From: Enorma phocaeensis
GTDB lineage: Bacteria > Actinomycetota > Coriobacteriia > Coriobacteriales > Coriobacteriaceae
DNA: 64,000 nt
Direction of reading: 5' to 3'
NCBI RefSeq assembly: GCF_016901575.1
Contig: NZ_JACJKQ010000009.1
Span: forward strand, 1-64,000
A program made the position numbers and the translations under genes. Under the pieces are notes generated by a model. That model saw nothing but the letters and a program-made list of their open reading frames with translations, made no database searches and was not told the DNA's origin. Below are positions 52,044 to 60,922 of this stretch, one piece after another. Numbering within the stretch: the first letter of the stretch is position 1; each line of letters opens with the position of its first letter.

Positions 52044-53309
52044 ATGGCGCAGCAGCACGACCTGTTCGATGACATCATCGATATCAGCAAGGGATTCGAG
52101 AGCCTTAAGGACCCGCTGGGCGGTCTTACCGACGCGTTTTTGGGCAACACCGATCCAAAGGCGCCGGAATGGAACCCCGCCGATTACAAGGAGCGCCCCC
52201 GTGCCAACTCGCTGCCATGCCTGGCGTGCAAGTCCGAGAAGAGCTCGTGCAAGAAGTGCGTGGATATCTGCCCGGTAGACGCCATCGAGATCGAGGACGG
52301 CGGCATCGAGATTCGCGATACCTGCAGAAAGTGCGGATTGTGCGTTGCGGCGTGTCCCACCGAGGCCTTCGTCTCGCCGCGTCTGCAGCCCAAAAAGTTC
52401 TACGACGCGGTCGCGCGGGCGGCGGCGTCGCATGAGACCGCCTATGTCACCTGTACGCGCGCCCTGCGCCGCATTCCGAAGGAGAACGAGGTCGTCATCG
52501 CCTGCGTAGGCGACGTTACCGCCGAGACGTGGTTCTCCATCCTGGTCGACTATCCCAACGTGAGCGTATACCTGCCGCTCGGGATCTGCGACAAATGCAA
52601 GAACTCCCAGGGCGAAGAGATGCTCGGCGATGCCATTGCCACGGCAGAGGAATGGGCGGGCGCGGGCATGGGGCTCGAAGTCGAGCAAAAGGCCCTCACG
52701 TGTAAAAAGCGTCGCGAGTTCGAGCGCAAAGAATTCATGGACAACATCATGCGGACCACAGGCCTTACGGTGTCGAAGCTCAACCCGGCAACCGCCGCCA
52801 TCGCAAGCGTGGCGCAGCGCCTGAAGGACCATTCAAGCCAGATCTCGCAGCTTGAGCGGACGCTTGCGCGCGCGACGGGCACCACGACCCAAAAGCGCCG
52901 TCGCATCCTGACGCAGGGGCGTCAGCTCATGCTGTCAACGCTTCAGTCGAATCCCGAGCTCGCGGAAAACATTCGGGTGACCACGCCGGAGTGCGATTTT
53001 GCAAAGTGCACCATGTGTGGCGAATGCGTGCGCGTCTGCCCCACCCATGCCTGCGACCTGATCGGAGCCGGCCGCTTTGCGTTGGAGCCCGCCTTCTGCA
53101 TCGGTTGCGGCCTGTGCGTCGAGGTGTGCGAGGAGCACGCTCTCGCCATGGTCGAACACGACGGAAGCGAGCTCGTGGTGCCTGATCCCGAAGCTGAGAA
53201 AAAGGCTGCCGACGCCGCAAAGGCTCACGCGGAGGCCGAAAAGGCGAAGGCCGAGGCGAAGAAGAAGATCAGCGCCGCGCTCGATAAGGTAGAGAAGCTC
53301 GCGGATTAG
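52044..53309 (+). CDS. Polyferredoxin-like 4Fe-4S protein
   Basis: A 421-residue soluble protein. Cys motifs: CLACKSEKSSCKKCVDICP (residues about 59-77), CRKCGLCVAACP (about 101-112), a CTR and CDKCKN pair in the middle, then CTMCGECVRVCP and CIGCGLCVEVCEEH near 335-385. So four ferredoxin-like clusters are likely, two at each end of a helical central domain with a conserved sequence EVVIACVGDVTAETW. A Lys/Ala/Glu coiled tail ends the protein. It resembles electron-carrier subunits of anaerobe redox complexes, but no catalytic partner is adjacent. ATG 52044 has GGGGAGGAC upstream. Confidence 0.8.
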   Translation: MAQQHDLFDDIIDISKGFESLKDPLGGLTDAFLGNTDPKAPEWNPADYKERPRANSLPCLACKSEKSSCKKCVDICPVDAIEIEDGGIEIRDTCRKCGLCVAACPTEAFVSPRLQPKKFYDAVARAAASHETAYVTCTRALRRIPKENEVVIACVGDVTAETWFSILVDYPNVSVYLPLGICDKCKNSQGEEMLGDAIATAEEWAGAGMGLEVEQKALTCKKRREFERKEFMDNIMRTTGLTVSKLNPATAAIASVAQRLKDHSSQISQLERTLARATGTTTQKRRRILTQGRQLMLSTLQSNPELAENIRVTTPECDFAKCTMCGECVRVCPTHACDLIGAGRFALEPAFCIGCGLCVEVCEEHALAMVEHDGSELVVPDPEAEKKAADAAKAHAEAEKAKAEAKKKISAALDKVEKLAD

Positions 53310-53412
53310 CCTTGCGACGGACCGGGGGACGGCGCCCGCGTACCGCGAGAACGCCGTTTGGCCTACAATACATAGGCTAGACAGTTTCACGCTGACCAGA
53401 GAGGTGAACCTC

Positions 53413-54489
53413 GTGGCGCTTTCCATCGGTATCGTCGGCCTGCCCAATGTGGGCAAGTCGACGCTCTTTACCGCACTTACCAAAAAGGGCGGCCTTGCTG
53501 CCAACTATCCATTTGCGACCATCGACCCCAACGTGGGCGTGGTGGATGTGCCCGACGACCGCCTGCAGAAGCTTGCCGACATGGTACACCCCGGGCGCAT
53601 TGTGCCCGCTACGGTCGAGTTTGTTGACATCGCCGGCCTGGTCAAGGGCGCCAACGAGGGCGAGGGCCTGGGCAACCAGTTCCTTGCGAACATTCGTGAG
53701 ACCGATGCCATCTGTGAGGTGGTTCGCTACTTCTCAGACCCCAATGTCATGCGCGAGGTGGGGCGCACGGGCGAGTTCGTCGATCCCGTGGCAGACGCCG
53801 ACACCATCATGACCGAGCTGATTCTGGCGGACTTGGGGTCGCTCGAGAAGCAGCTTCCCAAGCTGGAGAAGGACGCCAAGCGCGACCATGAGCTTGCGCC
53901 GAAGCTCGCCGTGGCAAAACGTCTGGTCGAGTGGCTGAACGACGGCAATCGCGCCGCGAGCATGGAGATGACCGACGAGGAGCGCGCGGCTGCGAAGAGC
54001 CTGTTCCTGCTCACCATGAAGCCCATCCTGTATGTGGCCAACGTCGATGAGGACATGCTTGGAAAAGAGCTCGATCCCATCGATGGCGTCACGCCCATCC
54101 CTATCTGTGCCAAAGTGGAGGCGGAGCTCTCCGAGCTCGATCCCGACGAGGCCGCCGAGTATCTCGAGACTTTGGGGCTTGAGCGTCCGGGCCTGGAAGT
54201 TCTTGCCCAGGCTGCCTACAGGCTGCTCGGCCTGCAGTCGTTCTTTACGGCGGGCGAGATGGAGGTCAAGGCCTGGACGGTTCGTCAGGGTGCCACCGCC
54301 CCCCAGGCGGCGGGCGTCATCCACTCCGACTTCGAGCGCGGCTTCATCAAGGCCGAGGTCATCGCCTACGACGATTACATCGAGCTTGGAGGCGAGCAGG
54401 GGGCTCGCGCGGCGGGAAAGCTGCGCATGGAGGGCAAGGACTACGTGATGGCCGATGGCGACGTGGTCCACTTCCGCTTTAACGTGTAG
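53413..54489 (+). CDS. ychF: Ribosome-binding ATPase YchF (Obg family)
   Basis: A 358-residue P-loop NTPase. G1 is [12 protein letters not shown]3 is [20 protein letters not shown], and NVDE replaces the NKxD guanine motif, which shifts preference to ATP. The TGS domain ends with [16 protein letters not shown]. Start GTG 53413, with GAGAGGTG upstream; an upstream GTG at 53404 is less well placed. Involved in ribosome or stress-response functions. Confidence 0.97.
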   Translation: MALSIGIVGLPNVGKSTLFTALTKKGGLAANYPFATIDPNVGVVDVPDDRLQKLADMVHPGRIVPATVEFVDIAGLVKGANEGEGLGNQFLANIRETDAICEVVRYFSDPNVMREVGRTGEFVDPVADADTIMTELILADLGSLEKQLPKLEKDAKRDHELAPKLAVAKRLVEWLNDGNRAASMEMTDEERAAAKSLFLLTMKPILYVANVDEDMLGKELDPIDGVTPIPICAKVEAELSELDPDEAAEYLETLGLERPGLEVLAQAAYRLLGLQSFFTAGEMEVKAWTVRQGATAPQAAGVIHSDFERGFIKAEVIAYDDYIELGGEQGARAAGKLRMEGKDYVMADGDVVHFRFNV

Positions 54490-54514
54490 ACGACCGGCAG
54501 ACGGAGACCAAACG

Positions 54515-54895
54515 ATGTTTCGATATGGCAAGACAAACGGGTACCTGGCGATCGCCCTTATCGTTCTGGGCATTCTGCCGATAGTGCTGGCGCTTTTCAT
54601 CGTGCCCCAACTGCCTGACACCATCGCCACGCAATTTGACTCTGCGGGCAATGCCACGCGCTGGATGAGTCGCACCGACCTGATCTATGTGCCGGTGCTT
54701 TGCCTGTTGTTGAGCGGGGCCACCTGCTTGACGGCATTTCGGCAGGCGCGGCTGTCGCTTGATTCTGAGGTGGTCGCGGGACTCACGTTTCGGCGGTATA
54801 TCCGCAACGGGCTTGTGACATCGGTTATCATCAACGTGCTCAATGGATACATGATGTTTTCCGCCGCCACGGGGACGGCGTTCTTGCCGTTCTAG
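54515..54895 (+). CDS. DUF1648-like small membrane protein
   Basis: A 126-residue protein with three predicted helices. PQLPDTIATQFDSAGNATRW is the DUF1648 hallmark, found in SdpI-like immunity proteins and in membrane proteins of unknown role. ATG 54515 lies 25 bp after the ychF stop, so it may be co-transcribed. Its function is unknown; SdpI-type proteins protect against a toxin, but the similarity is limited to the N-terminal domain. Confidence 0.75.
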   Translation: MFRYGKTNGYLAIALIVLGILPIVLALFIVPQLPDTIATQFDSAGNATRWMSRTDLIYVPVLCLLLSGATCLTAFRQARLSLDSEVVAGLTFRRYIRNGLVTSVIINVLNGYMMFSAATGTAFLPF

Positions 54896-54912
54896 GGCGC
54901 GCATCGACAACG

Positions 54913-55572
54913 CTATAGCATCTGAAGGCGCTCCGTCAGCTGGCGGAGCGCTTGCGTAAGGCCGCCCTGGTCGCGTGGGGGAAACGTCTGCCGAGCCACC
55001 GCTTCGCACGTCGGTCCCGATCCGCGCAGCGCCCAGGTCGTGTCCGCCTCGAGGGCGAGGGGAGCGTCGAGCGGCGTGGCGGCGACCACCAAGATGCTGT
55101 CGAGGCGCCCTCCGAGCCGGCTACATGTCTGGGCGAGCATCGCGGCGCCCGAGTCCGCAAGAGGGGGCGCAGCCGGGTCGAGGGAAATGATGGGTGCCAG
55201 CTCGAGCGCCGCGCGAAGACGAGGGTCCGACACGGCCCCAACGAGCCTTTCTGCCTCATAGGCGGTGGCAAGGACGAGCGGGGTATTGTAGTTCACCAGC
55301 TCGGCGAGCAGCGCTTCTTCTTGTAAGGATAAGGTCGGGCCGCCAGAGGCGGGGTCGTCGATATCTAGAACTGCGAGATCCGGGATGAAGGCCTGGGCGT
55401 CTGGACGCGCCGAGTGCTGCGGGCGCGCCACGTGCTGGGACTCGTGGCGTGCCGGGGCCTGGACGCCCCGGGCGGGGCATCCGAAGACGAGCCGACGGGA
55501 CGATGGGCTCGGCGGCGTGCCGCACCATGCCGCGCTTGCCATGTCTATCGTTTCAGGGGCACGGGGGTCCAT
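54913..55572 (-). CDS. HAD-fold protein with degenerate catalytic motifs
   Basis: A 219-residue protein. LAVLDIDDPASGGPTLS followed by EEALLAELVNYNTPLVLATA aligns with motifs I-II of Cof-type HAD phosphatases (DxDGT-L ... ATGR), but motif I reads DIDDP and motif II ATAYE. Further on ILVVAATPLDAPLAL sits where GDxxND should be, and FPPRDQGGLTQAL looks like the family end. So the fold is likely kept but catalysis is doubtful. ATG 55572 has AGGAGGTT upstream. Divergent from the XRE gene. Confidence 0.6.
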   Translation of the reverse strand: MDPRAPETIDMASAAWCGTPPSPSSRRLVFGCPARGVQAPARHESQHVARPQHSARPDAQAFIPDLAVLDIDDPASGGPTLSLQEEALLAELVNYNTPLVLATAYEAERLVGAVSDPRLRAALELAPIISLDPAAPPLADSGAAMLAQTCSRLGGRLDSILVVAATPLDAPLALEADTTWALRGSGPTCEAVARQTFPPRDQGGLTQALRQLTERLQML

Positions 55573-55605
55573 GTTCGTGGAACCTCCTATGCAGTTTGCA
55601 TCAAC

Positions 55606-55621
55606 GTAAACTATATTTTAC
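55606..55621. promoter_or_regulatory. Palindromic operator candidate between HAD-like and XRE genes
   Basis: GTAAA-CTATAT-TTTAC is an A/T-rich palindrome in the 83-bp divergent spacer and overlaps a TATATT -10-like box. A natural target for the XRE-type repressor encoded just downstream. Confidence 0.4.
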
Positions 55622-55655
55622 ATCCATAAGGGCGCGCGCCCGCACACTCAAGCCT

Positions 55656-55874
55656 ATGTGCGAGCGTCTTCAACAGATTGTCGGCCGCAACGTGCGAACC
55701 GAGCGCGAGCGGCAGGGCCTCACGAAGGTCGAGTTGTCCCTGATGGCTGGAGTGAGCCGTCAGTACCTCGACCATGTCGAGGCGGGAAAGGCCAATCTCT
55801 CGCTCCGTATGGTGGACAAGCTGGCGAATGCGCTCGACACGCCTGCCTTCGAGCTGCTGCGGGAGTTGTCCTAG
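55656..55874 (+). CDS. XRE-family helix-turn-helix protein
   Basis: A 72-residue repressor-like protein, all HTH: RTERERQGLTKVELSLMAGV and SRQYLDHVEAGKANLS define a Cro/C1-type domain with no extra effector domain. No clear ribosome-binding site; the ATG at 55656 is 35 bp after the palindromic operator. It probably regulates itself and the HAD-like gene. Confidence 0.85.
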   Translation: MCERLQQIVGRNVRTERERQGLTKVELSLMAGVSRQYLDHVEAGKANLSLRMVDKLANALDTPAFELLRELS

Positions 55875-55969
55875 CCCTGGCATCGTTGGATGACGCATGC
55901 TGTGCCATGCCTGGTGCGCACGGCGGATGCGCGGAGATGTCGCTGGCGCCGCGACAGGGCATGGCGCGC

Positions 55970-57010
55970 CTATGCGGTACGGTCGTGGTTCACGGGCCGC
56001 AAGAACAGCTTGCGGATCTCTTCGGGGTCGCTTGTCTGTCCGAGCGCCCACATGGTCTTCGCCACGATGGCCTCGGTAGTCATGTCGTCGCCGCGAAGGA
56101 TGCCCGGATGTTCTGCATAGCTGCGCCCGACCTCGTAAACGCCGAGGTCGAGGCCCTCTTCAGGCACCTGGGTGGTCATGACCACGGTGCGTCCCGACTC
56201 GACCCAGCTAAAGATCGCGTCCTTATACGATGGCCCTGACGCGCCGTAGTCAGGAATGCCGCCCAGGCCAAAGGTCTCCAGCACCACGGCGTCATATCCT
56301 TCGCGCAGAAGATCAAGAATATGCGGGTCAAGGCCCGGAGTGAGCTTGAGCACCGCCACGCGGTCGTTGATGGCGCGATACGAGCGCAGCTTTGTCGGCG
56401 TGGAAGAGGTCGGCCTAAGGAATGCCGCACCCTGGCGAAGGAAGCCCTCGTCGCCGCTGCGCACGATGCGATCGTTGCGAATGTAGGCGAGCGGCGGGAA
56501 GTTGACGCTGCTGAAGGCGTTGGCGCTCATAGTGCGCTGCTTGCGCGCACGCGTGCCGGCGATCACGATGCCGCCGAAGACGATGCGAACGTCATGTGAG
56601 TGGTCGTCAACGGCGTAGAGCAGGCTCTGGTAGAGGTTCAGCTTGGCGTCGGTGAACGAGCTCACCATGGGGCGTTGCGAGCCGGTCAGGACGATCGGCT
56701 TGGGGCTTTGCTGGATCAGGTAGGAGAGCGCGGCGGCGGTGTATGCCATGGTGTCGGTGCCGTGCAGGATCACAAAGCCGTCGTGGTCCGCGTAGTTGTC
56801 GACGATGACGTCGCGGATGCGCAGCCAGTCGGCAGGACGCATGTTGGTGCTGTCGATGTTCATGGGCTGCACGACGTCCAGATTGCAGAGCCCCTGGATC
56901 TCGGGCACGCAGGCGGCGAGTTCCTCGCCGGTGAGTGCGGGGGAGAGTCCGTTGCCGGCTTCGGCGGAGGCGATGGTGCCGCCGGTGGCTATGAGGAGGA
57001 TGTTCTTCAT
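55970..57010 (-). CDS. ansA: L-asparaginase, type I
   Basis: A 346-residue cytoplasmic-type enzyme that hydrolyses asparagine. IATGGTIAS has the nucleophile Thr, and HGTDTMAYTAAALSYL holds the second Thr-Asp pair; PIVLTGSQRPM and FGGIVIAGTRARK are conserved. No signal peptide. ATG at 57010 lacks a strong ribosome-binding site. A 270-bp spacer (57011-57281) separates it from guaA, with TATCAT near 57231 as a possible guaA -10 box. Confidence 0.96.
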   Translation of the reverse strand: MKNILLIATGGTIASAEAGNGLSPALTGEELAACVPEIQGLCNLDVVQPMNIDSTNMRPADWLRIRDVIVDNYADHDGFVILHGTDTMAYTAAALSYLIQQSPKPIVLTGSQRPMVSSFTDAKLNLYQSLLYAVDDHSHDVRIVFGGIVIAGTRARKQRTMSANAFSSVNFPPLAYIRNDRIVRSGDEGFLRQGAAFLRPTSSTPTKLRSYRAINDRVAVLKLTPGLDPHILDLLREGYDAVVLETFGLGGIPDYGASGPSYKDAIFSWVESGRTVVMTTQVPEEGLDLGVYEVGRSYAEHPGILRGDDMTTEAIVAKTMWALGQTSDPEEIRKLFLRPVNHDRTA

Positions 57011-57281
57011 GGGAGTCCGATCGTTTGAGGCCTGCTTTCCTTATTGTGGCACAGCTTGCGGCGCCAGGTCTCCCGAGAGGGCGAGGCAGGACCCGCGGAG
57101 CGCCCTTGAGGCCTTTGCGTGCTTGTATGCCGTGAAGCGAATCCGATCGCGGGGACCGCTGCTTCGCTGGAACTCTCGTGCAGGGGTCATTCGATGGCTG
57201 AAAATCATTCCCGCCGCAGGTATCGGCGTGTATCATAGGTGCGTTAACACTCGCGCGTATGGCGCAAAGGAGAGGAGACTC

Positions 57282-58883
57282 ATGTCGCAGAATGCTTCTA
57301 GCAGCAAAGTCCTGGTATTTGACTTCGGCGCCCAGTACGGGCAGCTCATTGCCCGTCGCGTGCGCGACCTGCACGTGTATTCCGAAATCGTGCCGTGCGA
57401 CATCTCTGCCGAGGAGGTTCGCGCCATGGAGCCTTCGGCGCTTATCCTGTCCGGCGGACCTGCAAGCGTATACGCCGAGGATGCCCCCTCGATCGACCCT
57501 GAGATCTTCAACCTGGGGCTGCCGGTGCTCGGCTTTTGCTACGGGCACCAGATCATGGCGGTCACGCTCGGCGGCGAGGTGGCTCACTCCGAGGTGGGCG
57601 AGTATGGGCCGGCGACGCTCGCCTGCGACAACAGCTCGTCGCTGTTCCGAGACACCCCGCTCGAGCAGACCGTGTGGATGAGCCATCGTGACGCGGTCGA
57701 CCGCGTACCCGCGGGCTTCCATGTGACCGCTCGTACCGAGGTGTGCCCGGTTGCCGCCATGGAGTGCCCCGAGCGGAAGCTGTACTCCACGCAGTTCCAT
57801 CCGGAGGTCCGCCATACCGAGTATGGCCAGCAGATTTTGAAGAACTTCCTGTTTGGCGTCTGCGGCCTCGAGGCGTCTTGGACCATGGACAATCTGGTCG
57901 AGACCATGTGCGACGACATCCGTGCCACCGTCGGCGAGGACCGCGTCATCCTGGCGCTTTCAGGCGGCGTGGACTCCAGCGTGGTCGCCGCGCTCGGCGC
58001 GCGCGCTATCGGCCGCCAGATGACCTGCGTGTTCGTGAACCACGGCCTTCTGCGCAAGGGCGAGCCCGAGCAGGTGGAAGAGGTCTTCACCAAGCAGTTC
58101 GACGTCGACTTCATCCACGTCCACGCCGAGGACCGCTATGCCGAGCTCCTGTCCGGCGTGGTCGACCCCGAGCAGAAGCGCCGCATCATCGGCACGCAGT
58201 TCTGGAAGGAGTTCTTCGCTGTGGCGAAGCAGCTCGAAGAGGACGGGCGTCCGGTGAAGTATCTGGCGCAGGGCACCATCTATCCTGACATCATCGAGAG
58301 CGGCGCGCGCAAGACGGGCGGCAAGGCGTCCACGATCAAGAGCCACCACAACCTGATTCCGTTCCCTGAGGGCGTGCATTTCGACCTGATCGAGCCGCTC
58401 GATCACTTCTTCAAGGATGAGGTGCGCGAGCTCGGTTTGGCGCTGGGGCTGCCCGAGCACATCGTGTACCGTCAGCCGTTCCCGGGCCCGGGCCTGGCGA
58501 TTCGCATCATCGGTGCCGTGGATCCCGAGAAGCTCGAGATCTTGAAGAATGCCGATGCGATTGTTCGCGAGGAGCTCGATGCGTACAACCAGCGCCTCTT
58601 CGAGGAGACGGGCGAGCGCAACAGCGAGCATAGCTGCTGGCAGTACTTCTGCGTGCTGCCCGACATCAAGAGCGTTGGCGTCATGGGTGACGAGCGCACC
58701 TACCAGCGACCGGTGATCGTGCGCGCCGTCGAGTCGAGCGACGCCATGACTGCTGACTGGGCGAAGTTGCCGTACGAGGTCTTGGCAAAGATTTCGAGCC
58801 GCATCGTCGCTGAAGTTCCGGGTGTGAACCGCGTCGCCTACGACATTACATCGAAGCCGCCCGCGACGATCGAGTGGGAGTGA
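57282..58883 (+). CDS. guaA: GMP synthase (glutamine-hydrolysing)
   Basis: A 533-residue enzyme turning XMP into GMP. GATase triad: Cys in LGFCYGHQIM, His and Glu in TQFHPEV. The ATP-pyrophosphatase loop is LALSGGVDSSVVAALG, and the dimerisation end has GERTYQRPV-type residues (GDERTYQRPVIVRAVES). It ends ATIEWE, as in most GuaA. ATG 57282 has AAGGAGAGG upstream. Its 3' end is a known integration site for several elements and marks the start of the phage-like island here. Confidence 0.98.
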   Translation: MSQNASSSKVLVFDFGAQYGQLIARRVRDLHVYSEIVPCDISAEEVRAMEPSALILSGGPASVYAEDAPSIDPEIFNLGLPVLGFCYGHQIMAVTLGGEVAHSEVGEYGPATLACDNSSSLFRDTPLEQTVWMSHRDAVDRVPAGFHVTARTEVCPVAAMECPERKLYSTQFHPEVRHTEYGQQILKNFLFGVCGLEASWTMDNLVETMCDDIRATVGEDRVILALSGGVDSSVVAALGARAIGRQMTCVFVNHGLLRKGEPEQVEEVFTKQFDVDFIHVHAEDRYAELLSGVVDPEQKRRIIGTQFWKEFFAVAKQLEEDGRPVKYLAQGTIYPDIIESGARKTGGKASTIKSHHNLIPFPEGVHFDLIEPLDHFFKDEVRELGLALGLPEHIVYRQPFPGPGLAIRIIGAVDPEKLEILKNADAIVREELDAYNQRLFEETGERNSEHSCWQYFCVLPDIKSVGVMGDERTYQRPVIVRAVESSDAMTADWAKLPYEVLAKISSRIVAEVPGVNRVAYDITSKPPATIEWE

Positions 58884-58941
58884 TTCGCCCCGCAAAACGG
58901 TTCGCAACGGTCTGAGTCAGAAACCAACATTTCCGCAGATA

Positions 58942-58978
58942 AGAAAGGGTTTTTCTCCGAAGGAGGAAAACCCTTTCT
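58942..58978 (+). terminator. Strong terminator after guaA
   Basis: AGAAAGGGTTTTTCTCC pairs with GGAGGAAAACCCTTTCT (17 bp with one wobble) around a GAA loop. It lies 58 bp after the guaA stop and may belong to the chromosome or to the island end. Confidence 0.8.
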
Positions 58979-59092
58979 CTCACTTCAAAACGCTCCGTTC
59001 GGGATGATTCTTCCACGAATTCTTCCATGGAAGAGGGCTCTGGGAAGGCAGGGACAAGGCTAAAACCAATCAATACGGAAACGGAGGAGCCC

Positions 59093-59395
59093 ATGCTGAG
59101 CGAGAAGGAACTTAAGGAAATGATGGAACTTGAGGACTACGCGCACTTCCGCGCGGAGCTCGTTGAGATCTCACCGCAGAGCTTCGACATCTACGAGCTC
59201 AAGGAGATCCTCGGCGACATGATCAGAAGCAAAGTTGCCATGGAGGACAACATGAGGGAAAGCTTCGCGGAGCTCAGCGAGGTCGAGCAGACGCAGCTCC
59301 TCGATATGCTCGGGGAGAGTGGTTACAAGGACCGCGACTGGTGGCACCGGATGCTCATGGACGGCCCCAGGCACCGGACGTTCCCGACCATCTAG
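59093..59395 (+). CDS. Small hypothetical protein at island edge
   Basis: A 100-residue, acidic, helical protein (ELKEMMELEDYAHFRAEL; IYELKEILGDMIRSK). No family recognised. ATG 59093 follows ACGGAGGAGC. It ends in DRDWWHRMLMDGPRHRT. Convergent with the 427-residue gene and separated from it by a terminator hairpin. Position next to the attachment end suggests a cargo gene. Confidence 0.65.
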   Translation: MLSEKELKEMMELEDYAHFRAELVEISPQSFDIYELKEILGDMIRSKVAMEDNMRESFAELSEVEQTQLLDMLGESGYKDRDWWHRMLMDGPRHRTFPTI

Positions 59396-59403
59396 ACGTC
59401 GAC

Positions 59404-59433
59404 GCCCCCGCATCCGCACAAGGATGCGGGGGC
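59404..59433. terminator. Bidirectional terminator between convergent island genes
   Basis: GCCCCCGCATCC pairs perfectly with GGATGCGGGGGC around GCACAA, followed by GCTCTTGTG. Confidence 0.75.
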
Positions 59434-59465
59434 GCTCTTGTGAGCAGCTTTGTGAAGCGAATGTC

Positions 59466-60749
59466 TTAGGTCTGCGGATCATCGTCATCCATCGTGGAGG
59501 CATCCTTGGGAATCAGAAGACGTATCTTTTCGCCGTCTAGGACGATAGCCGTCGCCTCATTAAAGATCTCGCTTTGATGCTTCAGCTCGGCACGTCTCTT
59601 CTCGGAGAGCTCAGCCAACGGCCCATCGGTCGATGCGGCCGCGCTCAATCTGCGTTTCTGTGCCGACAGCGCCCTCTTTGCCTCCGCCCGCATGGTCGGC
59701 GGGAGAAAGCGTCCCGCGTTCCGTCCTGCGCTGTGTATGGCTCCGGCAACCGGGTTCTTCGCCTCATAACCGTCATCCTCCAGTTTGGGAGCGACGAACG
59801 GCTTTCCCTTCAAGGCGCCTATCTTCCTTCGGAGGGCCTCCTGAACGTCAGAGCGCGCCTTGTCGTACTCCTCGAAGTATGCGATCGCCCGGCGTTCGGA
59901 GTCCCTGAGCTTGTCTGGGCCGAACGAGCCGCTATATTGAAGCTCCGCCTGGTTCTCCATCAGAAGAACGGTGTAGACGGCGGCGGCAGAGCTGTCGCAG
60001 CTTTCAAGGACGCTCAGGAAATTCCTCGCGCCGGCACTATCGAGCTTCCCGGCCCTCCTCACCTGCAAGCCCAGGTCGTTGAGGGACTGGATCTGGAAGC
60101 TCCACGCTGCCAGCGCGTCGCGCTTGATGCCCTCGAGGGCGTTTTGCACTGCCTGGTTCTTCTCGGGCATCTCGCTGTACTCGGCGTAGTGCTCTATGTA
60201 GTCCTTAAGCATGAGGAAAGACGCCTCGATCTTCGCGTCGCGCTCCCGCTTCATCTCCCTCTGGATTTTCGAGACACCCTCTTCGATGCCGTTCAGGCGA
60301 TCGCTTATCTCGGTCATATAGGCCTGACCGACGGCAACGGCTGCCGCCTGAAGGGCGATGTTGGCAACCGCCGCGGGCGACACCTTGACTTGCCTTATGG
60401 CTGCCTGAGGATTGAACTTTCCGTTCTTCCCAAAGCCTCCGCACTGCTTGAACTGCTCCCATCCCGGAGTCTTCCTGTTAAGCAGGTCGTTCCATCCGAT
60501 GCCCTCGGGGAACTTCACGATGGCGTGGTCGTACTGTGCCGCTGCCTCGGCGACGTTTCCCGCAAGGGGGATGAGCGCGTCGAAGAAGTCGCGTCCGCCC
60601 ACGGACTCGGGATCTATCTCAACGACGCGGTAGAGCGACAGATCGACGTCATTGACATCGTTGGAATACACAATTTCGGCGCTCTCGGAGGGGACGATAT
60701 CGACGTTTTCATCGTCCTTCTTTCCAAAGTTAAAGGGGCCTATTCTCAT
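59466..60749 (-). CDS. Hypothetical cargo protein of the island (427 aa)
   Basis: No family recognised. Residues 110-170 contain an Ala-rich, moderately hydrophobic helix (AAVANIALQAAAVAVGQAYM) followed by a coiled coil (RLNGIEEGVSKIQREMKRERD). The rest is helical and charged, with a C-terminal Lys/Arg-rich stretch (MRAEAKRALSAQKRRL) and an acidic end (STMDDDDPQT). Its own GAGGTGAT ribosome-binding site and a terminator on its far side make it an independent unit, placed where lysogenic-conversion or anti-phage genes often sit. Function unknown. Confidence 0.7.
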   Translation of the reverse strand: MRIGPFNFGKKDDENVDIVPSESAEIVYSNDVNDVDLSLYRVVEIDPESVGGRDFFDALIPLAGNVAEAAAQYDHAIVKFPEGIGWNDLLNRKTPGWEQFKQCGGFGKNGKFNPQAAIRQVKVSPAAVANIALQAAAVAVGQAYMTEISDRLNGIEEGVSKIQREMKRERDAKIEASFLMLKDYIEHYAEYSEMPEKNQAVQNALEGIKRDALAAWSFQIQSLNDLGLQVRRAGKLDSAGARNFLSVLESCDSSAAAVYTVLLMENQAELQYSGSFGPDKLRDSERRAIAYFEEYDKARSDVQEALRRKIGALKGKPFVAPKLEDDGYEAKNPVAGAIHSAGRNAGRFLPPTMRAEAKRALSAQKRRLSAAASTDGPLAELSEKRRAELKHQSEIFNEATAIVLDGEKIRLLIPKDASTMDDDDPQT

Positions 60750-60808
60750 GACGTATCACCTCGCAAGCTGAATGATACCATCCATGGAATAGACCCCTGT
60801 GGACGGCG

Positions 60809-60922
60809 CTACTCCTCAAGCCTGCCAATCAACCAGAGCAAAGGCAAGATAGGTAATAAACCAAGGCACAGCAGCACAGCGAGTGCCGTGGCAACGCCCC
60901 AGGCGACGTCCTCCCGCGTCAC
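60809..60922 (-). CDS. 37-residue membrane peptide overlapping endolysin stop
   Basis: GTG at 60922 to TAG at 60809. The product begins MTREDVAWGVATALAVLLCL and continues as one membrane helix, ending WLIGRLEE. Its GTG overlaps the endolysin TGA (GTGA), a coupling layout that supports translation. Possibly a small holin/antiholin or spanin-like helper. Confidence 0.55.
   Translation of the reverse strand: MTREDVAWGVATALAVLLCLGLLPILPLLWLIGRLEE

Noticed and set aside
57011-57281. Purine riboswitch ahead of guaA
   Set aside because: No three-way junction with the conserved loop sequences of the purine aptamer was seen; only a -10-like box and a ribosome-binding site.
58884-58941. Attachment core sequence at the guaA 3' end
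   Set aside because: Integration next to guaA is likely, but the second copy of the core is outside the window, so no att boundaries can be given.
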